Of a DNA stretch of 64,000 nucleotides, positions 45,688 through 53,613 are shown one piece after another. The notes below the pieces were generated by a model. That model ran no database searches and was not told where the DNA came from. It saw nothing but the letters and a program-made list of their open reading frames with translations. Each line of letters starts with the position of its first letter. Position 1 is the stretch's first letter. This stretch comes from Flavobacterium sp. CFS9 (GTDB taxonomy: Bacteria; Bacteroidota; Bacteroidia; Flavobacteriales; Flavobacteriaceae): assembly GCF_041154745.1 (NCBI RefSeq), contig NZ_AP031573.1, positions 2,356,001 through 2,420,000 on the forward strand. The letters run 5' to 3'. Made by a program: the position numbers and the translations under genes.

Positions 45688-46860
45688 ATGAACACAGAAG
45701 AATTTGGTTTTGAAACACAAGCCATTAGAACACAGTTAGAAAGAAGCCAGTATCTAGAGCATTCGGTGCCATTATACTTATCATCAAGTTTTGTATTTGA
45801 AGATGCTGAAGACATGAGAGCTTCTTTTACAGAAGAAAAAGAAAGAAACATTTACAGCCGTTTCAGCAATCCGAATACCACAGAGTTTGTGGACAAAATT
45901 TGTAAAATGGAAGGCGCAGAGGCGGGTTATGCTTTTGCAACCGGAATGGCAGCGGTATATTCTACTTTTGCAGCATTATTAAATTCAGGAGATCATATTG
46001 TGTCTGCGAGCAGTGTTTTTGGTTCGACACACGCTTTGTTTATGACTTATTTTCCAAAATGGAATATCGAAACCTCTTATTTTGATATTAGCAAGCCGGA
46101 AACCATTGAAGAGTTCATTAAACCAAATACAAAAATTTTATACGCAGAGTCACCTACAAATCCGGGTGTTGATGTGATCGATTTACAATTGTTAGGTGAT
46201 CTTGCTAAAAAACACAACCTGATTTTAATTATCGATAACTGTTTTGCGACGCCTTACCTTCAGCAGCCTATAAAATTTGGAGCGCATCTGGTAGTGCATT
46301 CAGCGACCAAATTGATTGACGGTCAGGGAAGAGTTTTAGGCGGAGTTACGGTTGGAAGCGAAGATTTAATCAGACAGATTTACTTATTTTCAAGAAATAC
46401 AGGACCGGCTTTGTCTCCGTTTAATGCATGGGTTTTGTCGAAAAGCTTAGAGACACTGGCTGTTCGCGTGGAGAAACACTGTGAAAATGCTTTAAAAGTA
46501 GCAGAGTTTTTAGAGGCACATCCAAATGTGAATAGTATAAAATATCCGTTTTTGAAGTCACATCCACAATATGAGATTGCCAAAAAGCAAATGAGATTGG
46601 GAGGAAATATTATAGCTTTTGAAATTAAAGGCGGCATTGAAGCCGGAAGAAAATTTTTAGATAAAATAAAACTCTGTTCGCTATCGGCCAATATTGGCGA
46701 TACAAGATCGATTGTGACGCATCCTGCCTCAACCACACACAGTAAGTTGTCGGAAGAAGATCAATTGGCAGTTGGAATTACACAAGGTCTTGTGCGTGTT
46801 TCAGTAGGTTTAGAAACGGTAGAAGATGTGATTGCTGATTTGAAGCAGGCGCTTAGCTAA
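45688..46860 (+). CDS. metZ: O-succinyl/O-acetylhomoserine sulfhydrylase-type trans-sulfuration enzyme
   Basis: A 390-residue PLP enzyme. FGFETQAIRTQLERSQYLEHSVPLYLSSSF is the MetZ-like N-terminus. YSRFSNPNTTEFVDKICKMEGAEAGYAFATGMAAVYS, LVVHSATKLIDGQGRVLGG (PLP Lys) and SIVTHPASTTHSKLSEEDQLAVGITQGLVRVSVGLE are conserved. MetZ, MetB and MetC are hard to separate by motif; IDGQGRVLGG favours MetZ. The upstream in-frame start at 45658 lies in repeat DNA, so the ATG at 45688 is preferred. Second sulfhydrylase of the island beside MetY. Confidence 0.88.
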   Translation: MNTEEFGFETQAIRTQLERSQYLEHSVPLYLSSSFVFEDAEDMRASFTEEKERNIYSRFSNPNTTEFVDKICKMEGAEAGYAFATGMAAVYSTFAALLNSGDHIVSASSVFGSTHALFMTYFPKWNIETSYFDISKPETIEEFIKPNTKILYAESPTNPGVDVIDLQLLGDLAKKHNLILIIDNCFATPYLQQPIKFGAHLVVHSATKLIDGQGRVLGGVTVGSEDLIRQIYLFSRNTGPALSPFNAWVLSKSLETLAVRVEKHCENALKVAEFLEAHPNVNSIKYPFLKSHPQYEIAKKQMRLGGNIIAFEIKGGIEAGRKFLDKIKLCSLSANIGDTRSIVTHPASTTHSKLSEEDQLAVGITQGLVRVSVGLETVEDVIADLKQALS

Positions 46861-46925
46861 ATTTTAGATTGATGATTTTAGATATTAGATTTTTGAAAAC
46901 TGATATCTAAAATCGTATCTTTTAT
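46861..46925. repeat. AGATATTAGATTTT word repeat
   Basis: Spacer between metZ and the hydrolase gene. TTTTAGATATTAGATTTTTGAAAACTGATATCTAAAATC can form a hairpin (TTTTAGATAT with ATATCTAAAA). Confidence 0.6.
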
Positions 46926-46927
46926 AA

Positions 46928-47458
46928 ATGATGACTAAACTAAGACTAATAATTTTATCAGATCTGTTTGGAGATAGAAATTCAAAATGGGTAAAAGAGT
47001 ATCAGGAAATATTAGAACCTAAATTCGAAATTCAATATTATGATGTGTCTGAACTGGCAGGGATTCATTCTACCAGTCTTCTTGAAAGTGATATTCATAA
47101 TCAATTTTTAAACGGCGGTATTGATCGTGCAGTCACTAAATTGCTTCAATTAGAAACGGAAAAAATAGTTGTTTTAGGATTTAGTATTGGAGGAACAATT
47201 GCCTGGAAAGCTTCTTTGCAGGGATTGAACAGTACACATTTATTTGCCGTATCATCAACAAGGTTAAGATATGAAGTTGAGGTTCCAAACTGTGATGTAA
47301 AATTATATTTTGGAGAAGAAGATTCAAACAGGCCTGATTTACAATGGTTTTTTGAATTGAATTTGATCGGTGAAATTATGGAGAATCATGATCATCAACT
47401 TTATAAAATAAAAAATATCGCATTTTTAGTTTGTGACGATATCATAAAAATGGTATAG
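46928..47458 (+). CDS. Small alpha/beta-hydrolase-like protein
   Basis: A 176-residue protein with a nucleophile-elbow motif VVLGFSIGGTIAWKASL and a GLNSTHLFAVSSTRLR strand-helix unit typical of alpha/beta hydrolases. DVKLYFGEEDSNRPD may carry the acid residue and ENHDHQLYKI the His. It is much shorter than most hydrolases, lacking a cap. It is encoded after metZ in the same direction, so a methionine-related role is possible but not shown. ATG at 46928 or 46931. Confidence 0.7.
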   Translation: MMTKLRLIILSDLFGDRNSKWVKEYQEILEPKFEIQYYDVSELAGIHSTSLLESDIHNQFLNGGIDRAVTKLLQLETEKIVVLGFSIGGTIAWKASLQGLNSTHLFAVSSTRLRYEVEVPNCDVKLYFGEEDSNRPDLQWFFELNLIGEIMENHDHQLYKIKNIAFLVCDDIIKMV

Positions 47459-47520
47459 AATAACGATTTTTGACTGGAAATAAGTACGGTTAAAAAATCG
47501 TTTTTTATTTGGTTTTATTT

Positions 47521-47550
47521 AAACTATACTAATTTAGTAGAATATAGTTT
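47521..47550. promoter_or_regulatory. Palindromic site upstream of the Rrf2 gene (sulfur operator site 3)
   Basis: Perfect arms AAACTATA (47521) and TATAGTTT (47543) flank ACTAATTTAGT (47528-47538), itself a perfect palindrome about one T. ACTAATTTAGTAGAATA (47528-47544) fits ACTA-N6-TAG-N2-TA. The ACT-R-WWW-Y-AGT-like core recalls IscR-type Rrf2 sites. It lies about 33 bases upstream of a TATTTTTG -7 box (47583). Confidence 0.65.
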
Positions 47551-47665
47551 TTCATAGTGTTACTATTCTCATTTAAAAAGTTTATTTTTGTTGCAGAAAA
47601 TAAGACGGTTGTTATTTTGGATTGGAAGTCTAAAATAGGCAATCAGCAATTAAAATATATAAAAC

Positions 47666-48076
47666 GTGCTTTCAAAGAAAACTAAATACGGAATTAAAGC
47701 TTTAACTTATCTGGCCAGACGTGAAAACAATGAGCCGGTACAAATTGCCGAAATTGCGAAAAGTGAACATATTTCAATTAAATTTTTAGAAAGTATTTTG
47801 CTATTGCTTAGAAACTCAGGATTTCTTGGGGCTAAAAAAGGAAAGGGCGGAGGGTATTACCTGATAAAAGACCCTAAAGACATTAGTATGGCTAAGGTGT
47901 ACCGCATCCTCGAAGGGCCTATCGCACTGCTTCCTTGTGCTAGTCATAACTTTTATGAAAGATGCGACGATTGTGATGATGAATCTACCTGTGCCGCACG
48001 TCGATTAATGACCGAAGTGAGAGACAATACACTTAAAATTCTGGAGAGTAATTCATTGGCGGATATTGCCTTTTAA
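47666..48076 (+). CDS. Rrf2 family transcriptional regulator (GTG start)
   Basis: A 136-residue Rrf2 protein with an N-terminal winged helix (LSKKTKYGIKALTYLARRE; QIAEIAKSEHISIKFLESILLLLRNSGFLGAKKGKGGGYYL). The C-terminal part has four Cys (LPCASHNFYERCDDCDDESTCAARR), a possible metal or iron-sulfur site or CymR-like sensor region. The frame opens at GTG 47666 with the canonical MLSKKTKYG start. It lies between methionine and sulfate assimilation genes, so control of sulfur metabolism is inferred; an operator-like palindrome precedes it. Confidence 0.93.
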   Translation: MLSKKTKYGIKALTYLARRENNEPVQIAEIAKSEHISIKFLESILLLLRNSGFLGAKKGKGGGYYLIKDPKDISMAKVYRILEGPIALLPCASHNFYERCDDCDDESTCAARRLMTEVRDNTLKILESNSLADIAF

Positions 48077-48107
48077 TCAGATCTCCATTCTGAGATTTCA
48101 TATAAAA

Positions 48108-48145
48108 AAAGACCATTTCAATATTTTAATGAAATGGTCTTTTCT
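48108..48145. terminator. Terminator between Rrf2 gene and tauE-like gene
   Basis: AAAGACCATTTCA and TGAAATGGTCTTT form 13 bp of stem, with T-rich sequence on both sides. Confidence 0.93.
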
Positions 48146-48183
48146 TTTTAGATTCAAATTATATTTTGAAGGATATAAATGCG

Positions 48184-48966
48184 TTAGGAAATCAATTTGT
48201 ATCCGGCCATAAAAAGCATTACAGCAATCGCATTTCTCAGGAATTGATCCGGAACTTTTCCACTTAACATACTTCCCATGTAAATTCCCGGAAGCGAACC
48301 CATCAATAATTGTCCTAATAAACCAAGATCTAAATTTCCCATTGAGGCGTGTCCGATTCCGGCAACTAATGTCAAAGGAACGGCATGTGCAATTTCAGTC
48401 CCGACTAAACGAGGGGTTGGCAATAGCGGATAAAGAAAAAATAAAGTGACAGTTCCCAGAGCTCCTGCGCCAATTGAAGTTAGCGTTACGGTAGCACCTA
48501 ACAGAACACCTATGGCAATAGTTAGTGTATTTTGAGTGGTACTTTCGCTGTGAAATTTATCTCCGGCATGTTTTTGAGAGAATTTTAAAAGTCTCTTTTT
48601 AAAGATAATAGCAACCGAAGTGAATAACAAGGCCCAGCCTAAACTGTATTTGATAACATGATTTATAGTTTCAATGTCGGTTTTGATACTGTTCAGAATC
48701 CAAAGGGTGGCCAAAGCGGCAGGAACACTTCCAAGAGTCAGCCAGCCTGTAATTTTCCAGTTGATGTTGCCTTTTTTGTTGTGAACGAATACTCCTCCGG
48801 CTTTAGTAAAGGCGGCATAAAGTAAATCTGTTCCAACCGCTGTTGTTGGCGGAATACCGAACCATAATAAAATTGGAGTCATCAAAGAACCGCCTCCAAC
48901 ACCTGTTAACCCCACTATAAAACCTACTGCTAAACCTGCAATTATAAGACCTATTTGGAAATCCAT
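48184..48966 (-). CDS. TauE/SafE family permease (copy 1)
   Basis: A 260-residue membrane protein with about seven to eight helices. It begins LIIAGLAVGFIVGLTGVGGGSLMTPILLWFGIPPTTAVGTDLLYAAFTK, the family's first repeat, with the second internal repeat at LLGATVTLTSIGAGALGTVTLFFLYPLLPTPRLVGTEIAHAVPL. TauE/SafE proteins export sulfite or sulfoacetate or move related anions. It is convergent with the Rrf2 gene and divergent from the sulfate operon. Direction and substrate are inferred. Confidence 0.9.
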   Translation of the reverse strand: MDFQIGLIIAGLAVGFIVGLTGVGGGSLMTPILLWFGIPPTTAVGTDLLYAAFTKAGGVFVHNKKGNINWKITGWLTLGSVPAALATLWILNSIKTDIETINHVIKYSLGWALLFTSVAIIFKKRLLKFSQKHAGDKFHSESTTQNTLTIAIGVLLGATVTLTSIGAGALGTVTLFFLYPLLPTPRLVGTEIAHAVPLTLVAGIGHASMGNLDLGLLGQLLMGSLPGIYMGSMLSGKVPDQFLRNAIAVMLFMAGYKLIS

Positions 48967-49187
48967 GGATAAATATTTGCCGTAAAAATAGCAACATTTT
49001 TATAATTATCCTATGGAAATGGTAGACTTTAAAAATGTTATTTTGAAAATGATGAAATTTTTATTGTTATAGTATTGGAATACAGTTTGATATGTTTTTT
49101 AAGCTGTTTGATGATTAGTAAAAATTGTTACGTATTCCTTTTCGTTGCTATTAAAATGAGGAGGGTGTAAAAAAATCAAATATTGTT

Positions 49188-49246
49188 TTGATATTTAGAA
49201 ATAAGTAGTAATTTTGTCATTCAATCTACTAACCCGATAGGGTAAT
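49188..49246 (+). promoter_or_regulatory. Promoter and candidate operator (site 4) of the sulfate assimilation operon
   Basis: TTG (49188), 18 bases, TAATTTTG (49209), predicted start near 49223. Right after it is ACTAACCCGATAGGGTAAT (49228-49246), nearly the same as site 1 at 34102. Repression by occupying the start region, by the nearby Rrf2 protein, is inferred. The rest of the 309-base gap shows no gene. Confidence 0.6.
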
Positions 49247-49275
49247 GGATTTTAAAGCTAAAACAAGTCACAGGA

Positions 49276-50178
49276 ATGGAAAAGGAACTTAAAATAAATA
49301 CCGCAGCAGTTAAGGCTGATGTCACGATTAAAGAAAGATTGTGGGTTTTGGTACCGGCTGCTTTACTGATAGGTTTATTGACGACTTTGATATACAATCA
49401 TCATGCGGAGTTTTCATGGGATGCATTTGTTGACGGTTTTAATCAGGAATTTTTAGTGTTTTTTGCAATTGGTGTTTTTGCACAATTGGTAGACGGAACT
49501 TTAGGAATGGGATACGGAGCAACTTCTACATCATTTTTACTGGCATATGGAGTTCCGCCGGTTATTAGCAGTACAGCAGTTCACGTGTCTGAGATGTTTA
49601 CCACGGGAGCATCGGCACTTTCTCATCACCGATTTGGAAATATCAATAAAAAACTGGTAAAACATTTATTGATTCCTGGGATTTTAGGTTCTATTACAGG
49701 TGCTTATTTACTATCGGATGTGATTAATGGAGATGTTATAAAGCCTTTTATTGCCGTTTATATGATTGTTTTGGCTATTATAATTATTCGAAAAGCTTTA
49801 GTTAAAAAGATCATCAAGAAGAAAACTAAAAAACTTGGAGCTTTGGCTGTTTTTGGAGGTTTTATGGATTCCGTTGGAGGTGGAGGCTGGGGACCGATTG
49901 TAACTTCAACCTTATTAGGAAGAGGCAGAAATCCAAGATACACAATAGGTTCTGTAAATGCAGCTGAGTTTGCAATTTCGTTTGCAAGCGGTATAACTTT
50001 TATGCTTTTTGGAGGAATTCATGGCTGGCAGGTTATCATAGGTTTGATTTTAGGAGGTGTGATCGCAGCACCATTGGGAGCTTATCTGGTCAATAAAATA
50101 AAGAGAAAACCAATGATGATTGCGGTTGGTATTTTAATTATAGTATTAAGTTTAAAAACATTATCTAAATTATTGTAA
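49276..50178 (+). CDS. TauE/SafE family permease (copy 2)
   Basis: A 300-residue membrane protein with a first helix at about 28-50, then FAIGVFAQLVDGTLGMGYGATSTSFLLAYGVPPVISSTAVHVSEMFTTGASALSHHRFGNI and a second repeat LGALAVFGGFMDSVGGGGWGPIVTSTLLGRGRNPRYTIGSVNAAEF. It is longer than copy 1 by an N-terminal extension. First gene of the sulfate assimilation unit, 28 bases before cysH, so it may import sulfate or a sulfonate, or relieve sulfite overflow. Confidence 0.9.
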   Translation: MEKELKINTAAVKADVTIKERLWVLVPAALLIGLLTTLIYNHHAEFSWDAFVDGFNQEFLVFFAIGVFAQLVDGTLGMGYGATSTSFLLAYGVPPVISSTAVHVSEMFTTGASALSHHRFGNINKKLVKHLLIPGILGSITGAYLLSDVINGDVIKPFIAVYMIVLAIIIIRKALVKKIIKKKTKKLGALAVFGGFMDSVGGGGWGPIVTSTLLGRGRNPRYTIGSVNAAEFAISFASGITFMLFGGIHGWQVIIGLILGGVIAAPLGAYLVNKIKRKPMMIAVGILIIVLSLKTLSKLL

Positions 50179-50205
50179 CATTTTTTAGAAGGAAAGAGAG
50201 AGAAT

Positions 50206-50916
50206 ATGAGTGCGACGATTATACAATCATTATTAGATAAAACGAAAGATTTTTCACTAGACGAAACATTGGCTTTTTTAGCAAATGAATATCCGGGAAA
50301 AGTAATCTTCTCGACATCTTTTGGACAGGAAGATCAGGTTATCACTGATTTCATAGCAAAAAGCAATCAGGATATAGCCATTTTTACACTAGATACAGGA
50401 AGGTTGTTTCAGGAAACGTATGATGTTTTTCATAAAACATTAAAAAAATACAAAAAGCCAATTGAGGTTTACTTTCCGGAAGCAGCAGCAGTAGAGAGCT
50501 TGCTTCAGTCAAAAGGACCGAATAGTTTTTATGATTCGGTTGAGAACAGAAAAGAATGCTGTTTTATTCGAAAAGTAGTTCCGTTACGAAAAGCTTTGGC
50601 AGGAAATTCGGTTTGGATTACAGGTTTAAGAGCAGAACAATCTGAGAATAGAAACGATTTACAATTGTTTGAATACGACGGAGGTTTCGAAATCATAAAG
50701 TTCAATCCATTATTGAAATGGACATTAGAAGAGGTTGAAACGTATTTGTTCGAAAACAATGTTCCTCAAAACGCTTTACACAAACAAGGTTTTGTAAGCA
50801 TCGGATGTGCACCCTGTACCAGAGCAATTTTCCCGGGAGAAGATATCAGAGCCGGAAGATGGTGGTGGGAATCCAGTCATAAAGAATGTGGTTTGCATAG
50901 CGCGAAGAAAGAGTAG
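50206..50916 (+). CDS. cysH: Phosphoadenylyl/adenylyl-sulfate reductase, APS-type
   Basis: A 236-residue reductase turning activated sulfate into sulfite. KVIFSTSFGQEDQVITD is the P-loop-like substrate motif. The Cys pair of RKECCFIRKVVPL and the GCAPCTRAI pair together match the [4Fe-4S] ligand pattern of APS reductases. The active Cys lies in the C-terminal KECGLH. With no APS kinase gene nearby this indicates reduction of APS rather than PAPS. Second gene of the operon. Confidence 0.93.
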   Translation: MSATIIQSLLDKTKDFSLDETLAFLANEYPGKVIFSTSFGQEDQVITDFIAKSNQDIAIFTLDTGRLFQETYDVFHKTLKKYKKPIEVYFPEAAAVESLLQSKGPNSFYDSVENRKECCFIRKVVPLRKALAGNSVWITGLRAEQSENRNDLQLFEYDGGFEIIKFNPLLKWTLEEVETYLFENNVPQNALHKQGFVSIGCAPCTRAIFPGEDIRAGRWWWESSHKECGLHSAKKE

Positions 50917-50943
50917 CCAGAGTAAAGAGAATAGAATATAGAT

Positions 50944-51140
50944 TTTAAGTTCCGGAGGAACGTTTTATATTGTAGCGTCGGGTTTTAACCCGATGGAGAG
51001 TAAAGAAAATAGAACAAAGAATATAGATTTAAGTTCCGGAAGAACGGTCTATATTGTAGTGTCGGATTTTAATCCGATGGGAATGGAAGAAGGAATTTGT
51101 AATATATCGTCGGAATTTGACCCGATGGAGAGTAAAGAAA
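50944..51140. repeat. REP-like palindrome cluster (three units)
   Basis: Units contain GTTCCGGAGGAAC or GTTCCGGAAGAAC, then TCGGGTTTTAACCCGA or TCGGATTTTAATCCGA, then a related TCGGAATTTGACCCGA, each with GGAGAGTAAAGAAA-like ends. The change GGG/CCC to GGA/TCC preserves pairing. Confidence 0.8.
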
Positions 51141-51182
51141 GTAAAATAAATAGTAGAAAGTTTTAGGCAACTCACAAAAAAC

Positions 51183-51212
51183 AACAACCTGAAACTTTAA
51201 ACTTGAAACAAA
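51183..51212. repeat. GAAACTTTAAACTTGAAAC word repeat before cysD
   Basis: Same word family as 391-452, directly before the cysD start; it makes the TTG at 51203 an unlikely start. Confidence 0.6.
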
Positions 51213-51220
51213 AAAACAAA

Positions 51221-52120
51221 ATGAGTTCAGTATTAAAAACAAACGCTTTAGAGAGCGAAGCAATATATATTTTCAGAGAAGTAATTTCACAGTTTGATAA
51301 ACCGGTTTTACTTTTTTCCGGAGGAAAAGATTCAATAACATTGGTGCGTTTGGCACAAAAAGCATTCTTCCCTGCAAAAATTCCGTTTCCTCTTTTACAT
51401 GTTGATACCGGACATAATTTTCCGGAGACTATTGCTTTCAGAGACAAACTGGTAGAAGAGTTAGGGTTAGAGTTAATTGTGCGTAATGTTCAGGATGCTA
51501 TCGACGAAGGAAAAGTCGTAGAAGAAACCGGTAAATATTCCAGCAGAAACAGTTTGCAGACAACTACACTTTTAGACGCAATTGAAGAATTTAAGTTTGA
51601 TGCCTGTATCGGAGGAGCACGTCGTGATGAGGAGAAGGCAAGAGCTAAAGAGCGTATTTTTTCAGTTCGTGACGATTTTGGTCAATGGGATGAAAAAAAT
51701 CAGCGTCCGGAATTATTTGACATTTTGAACGGAAAAATAGAGAATGGTCAAAACGTTCGTGTTTTCCCAATTTCAAACTGGACAGAATTAGATGTATGGA
51801 GTTATATCGAGAAGGAACAAATCGAAATTCCATCGATCTATTTCTCACATAAAAGAAAAGTTTTTTTGAGAGACGGTTTGATCTGGTCACATTCTCCTTT
51901 TGTGTACCAGGAAGAAGACGAACAAATCGAAGAAAGAATTGTTCGTTTTAGAACCGTTGGAGATATGAGCTGTACAGCAGCTGTCGAATCTTATGCAGCA
52001 ACCATCGAAGAAGTAGTTGGAGAAATCAGAAGCTCCACGATTTCTGAAAGAGGAGCTAGAATTGACGACAAACGTTCTGAAGCCGCAATGGAAAAGAGAA
52101 AACAACAAGGGTATTTTTAA
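51221..52120 (+). CDS. cysD: Sulfate adenylyltransferase subunit 2
   Basis: A 299-residue ATP-PP-loop subunit forming APS from sulfate and ATP together with CysN. PVLLFSGGKDSITLVRLAQKAF is the SGGKDS PP-loop. FPLLHVDTGHNFPETIAFRD, DACIGGARRDEEKARAKERIFS and FPISNWTELDVWSYIEKEQIEIPSIYFSHKR are family blocks. The ATG at 51221 is preferred over the TTG at 51203, which lies in repeat DNA. The C-terminus RSEAAMEKRKQQGYF is canonical. Confidence 0.97.
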   Translation: MSSVLKTNALESEAIYIFREVISQFDKPVLLFSGGKDSITLVRLAQKAFFPAKIPFPLLHVDTGHNFPETIAFRDKLVEELGLELIVRNVQDAIDEGKVVEETGKYSSRNSLQTTTLLDAIEEFKFDACIGGARRDEEKARAKERIFSVRDDFGQWDEKNQRPELFDILNGKIENGQNVRVFPISNWTELDVWSYIEKEQIEIPSIYFSHKRKVFLRDGLIWSHSPFVYQEEDEQIEERIVRFRTVGDMSCTAAVESYAATIEEVVGEIRSSTISERGARIDDKRSEAAMEKRKQQGYF

Positions 52121-52213
52121 TTCTTGTAAAAAGTTAGATGTAAGATGTGAGCTGTAATAAGGGAGCAGTAAAAGTAAAAATCAAAGATTCAAAAAAACAA
52201 AATTTTTAAAAGT

Positions 52214-52250
52214 AGGGTTGAAACCTGAAACTTTTAAAACTTGAAACAAA
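52214..52250. repeat. GAAACCTGAAAC word repeat before cysN
   Basis: GTTGAAACCTGAAACTTTTAAAACTTGAAAC, again of the family at 391-452, in the cysD-cysN spacer. Confidence 0.65.
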
Positions 52251-52257
52251 ATATAAG

Positions 52258-53502
52258 ATGGACGTTTTAAAAATAGCAACAGCAGGAAGTGTAGATGACG
52301 GAAAAAGTACTTTGATCGGGAGATTGCTGTACGATACAAAATCATTGACCACAGATAAAATCGAAGCAATAGAGAAAAGCAGTAAACAAAAAGGATATGA
52401 TTATCTTGATTTTTCACTGGCAACTGACGGATTAGTAGCGGAGAGAGAGCAGGGAATTACAATTGATGTGGCGCACATTTATTTCTCGACAGCAAAGAAA
52501 AGTTACATTATTGCCGATACTCCGGGGCACGTTGAATATACCAGGAACATGGTTACGGGGGCTTCAACTTCTCAGGTTTCCATTATTTTAATTGATGCCA
52601 GAAAAGGAGTAATCGAACAAACGTACCGTCACTTTTTTATCAATAATTTATTGAGGGTAAAAGAGGTGATTGTGGCGATCAATAAAATGGACTTAGTGGA
52701 TTATTCAGAAGAAGTTTTCAATAAAATCAAAGCCGATTTCCAGGCTTTAAATGCCAAAAGTACTTTCAAAGAGCAAAACGTAAGTTACATTCCGTTAAGT
52801 GCTATCAATGGAGGAAATGTTGTAGACAAATCAGAAAACATGAAGTGGTATGATGGACAAACGGTTCTGGAGCATTTAGAAGGATTACATTCTCATGATG
52901 TGTATGAGCCAGGGAAAGCGCGTTTTCCAGTTCAGACTGTTATTCGTCCTAAAACAGAAGAGTATCATGACTTTAGAGGTTATGCCGGAAAGTTGTATGG
53001 GAATTCTTTAAAAGTAGGGGATGCTGTAACTGTACTTCCTTCATTGACAGAATCAAAAGTGACTAAAATTCATTTTTTCGACAAGCAATTTGATGAAGCC
53101 GTTGCAGGTTCTTCGATCACCATCGAATTAGAAAATGACATCAATGTGACGAGAGGTGATATGATTGTAAAATCGTCAGAACTTCCAAAAATTGAAAAAG
53201 AAATACACACAACTGTATGTTGGATGGACAGTAAAAAACTGGTTCCGGGTACAAAATATATTGTGCAGCACAACACCAATTCGGTTTTGGCAAAAGTAGA
53301 AAGTATCAAAAATACAATTGCAACAGATTACTCAGGAACAACACCGGCATCACAGTTAGCAATTAACGAGATAGGAGAAGTAAGCATTAAATTAAGCAAG
53401 CCTTTATATTTTGATGCCTATAATGATAATAAATCAAACGGTGCATTCATCTTAATTGATACTGCAACGAATACAACAGCAGGAGTAGGATTCATTCGTT
53501 AA
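52258..53502 (+). CDS. cysN: Sulfate adenylyltransferase subunit 1 (GTPase)
   Basis: A 414-residue EF-Tu-like GTPase that drives APS synthesis by CysD. G motifs are complete: TAGSVDDGKSTLIGRLLYD (G1), REQGITIDVAH (G2), IADTPGHVEYTRNM (G3), VAINKMDLVDYSE (G4) and PLSAINGGNV (G5). The C-terminal beta-barrel domains follow (FPVQTVIRPKTEEYHDFRGYAGKL). No fused APS kinase (CysC) domain is present, in agreement with APS-type CysH. Confidence 0.97.
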   Translation: MDVLKIATAGSVDDGKSTLIGRLLYDTKSLTTDKIEAIEKSSKQKGYDYLDFSLATDGLVAEREQGITIDVAHIYFSTAKKSYIIADTPGHVEYTRNMVTGASTSQVSIILIDARKGVIEQTYRHFFINNLLRVKEVIVAINKMDLVDYSEEVFNKIKADFQALNAKSTFKEQNVSYIPLSAINGGNVVDKSENMKWYDGQTVLEHLEGLHSHDVYEPGKARFPVQTVIRPKTEEYHDFRGYAGKLYGNSLKVGDAVTVLPSLTESKVTKIHFFDKQFDEAVAGSSITIELENDINVTRGDMIVKSSELPKIEKEIHTTVCWMDSKKLVPGTKYIVQHNTNSVLAKVESIKNTIATDYSGTTPASQLAINEIGEVSIKLSKPLYFDAYNDNKSNGAFILIDTATNTTAGVGFIR

Positions 53503-53509
53503 AACTGCT

Positions 53510-53603
53510 GTAAGCTTTAGGCTATAGGCTTTAAGCTTTTTGCAAAATGTTTAACAAGGTAAGCAACGAAGCCTAAAGCTTATTGCTTAAAGCCTAAAGC
53601 ATC
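53510..53603. repeat. AAGCYTWARGC word-repeat palindrome cluster (copy 2)
   Basis: GTAAGCTTTAGGCTATAGGCTTTAAGC faces GCCTAAAGCTTATTGCTTAAAGCCTAAAGC around a central spacer; same family as 9194-9300. It ends ten bases before the sulfite reductase start. Confidence 0.75.
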
Positions 53604-53613
53604 AAAAAAAAAA

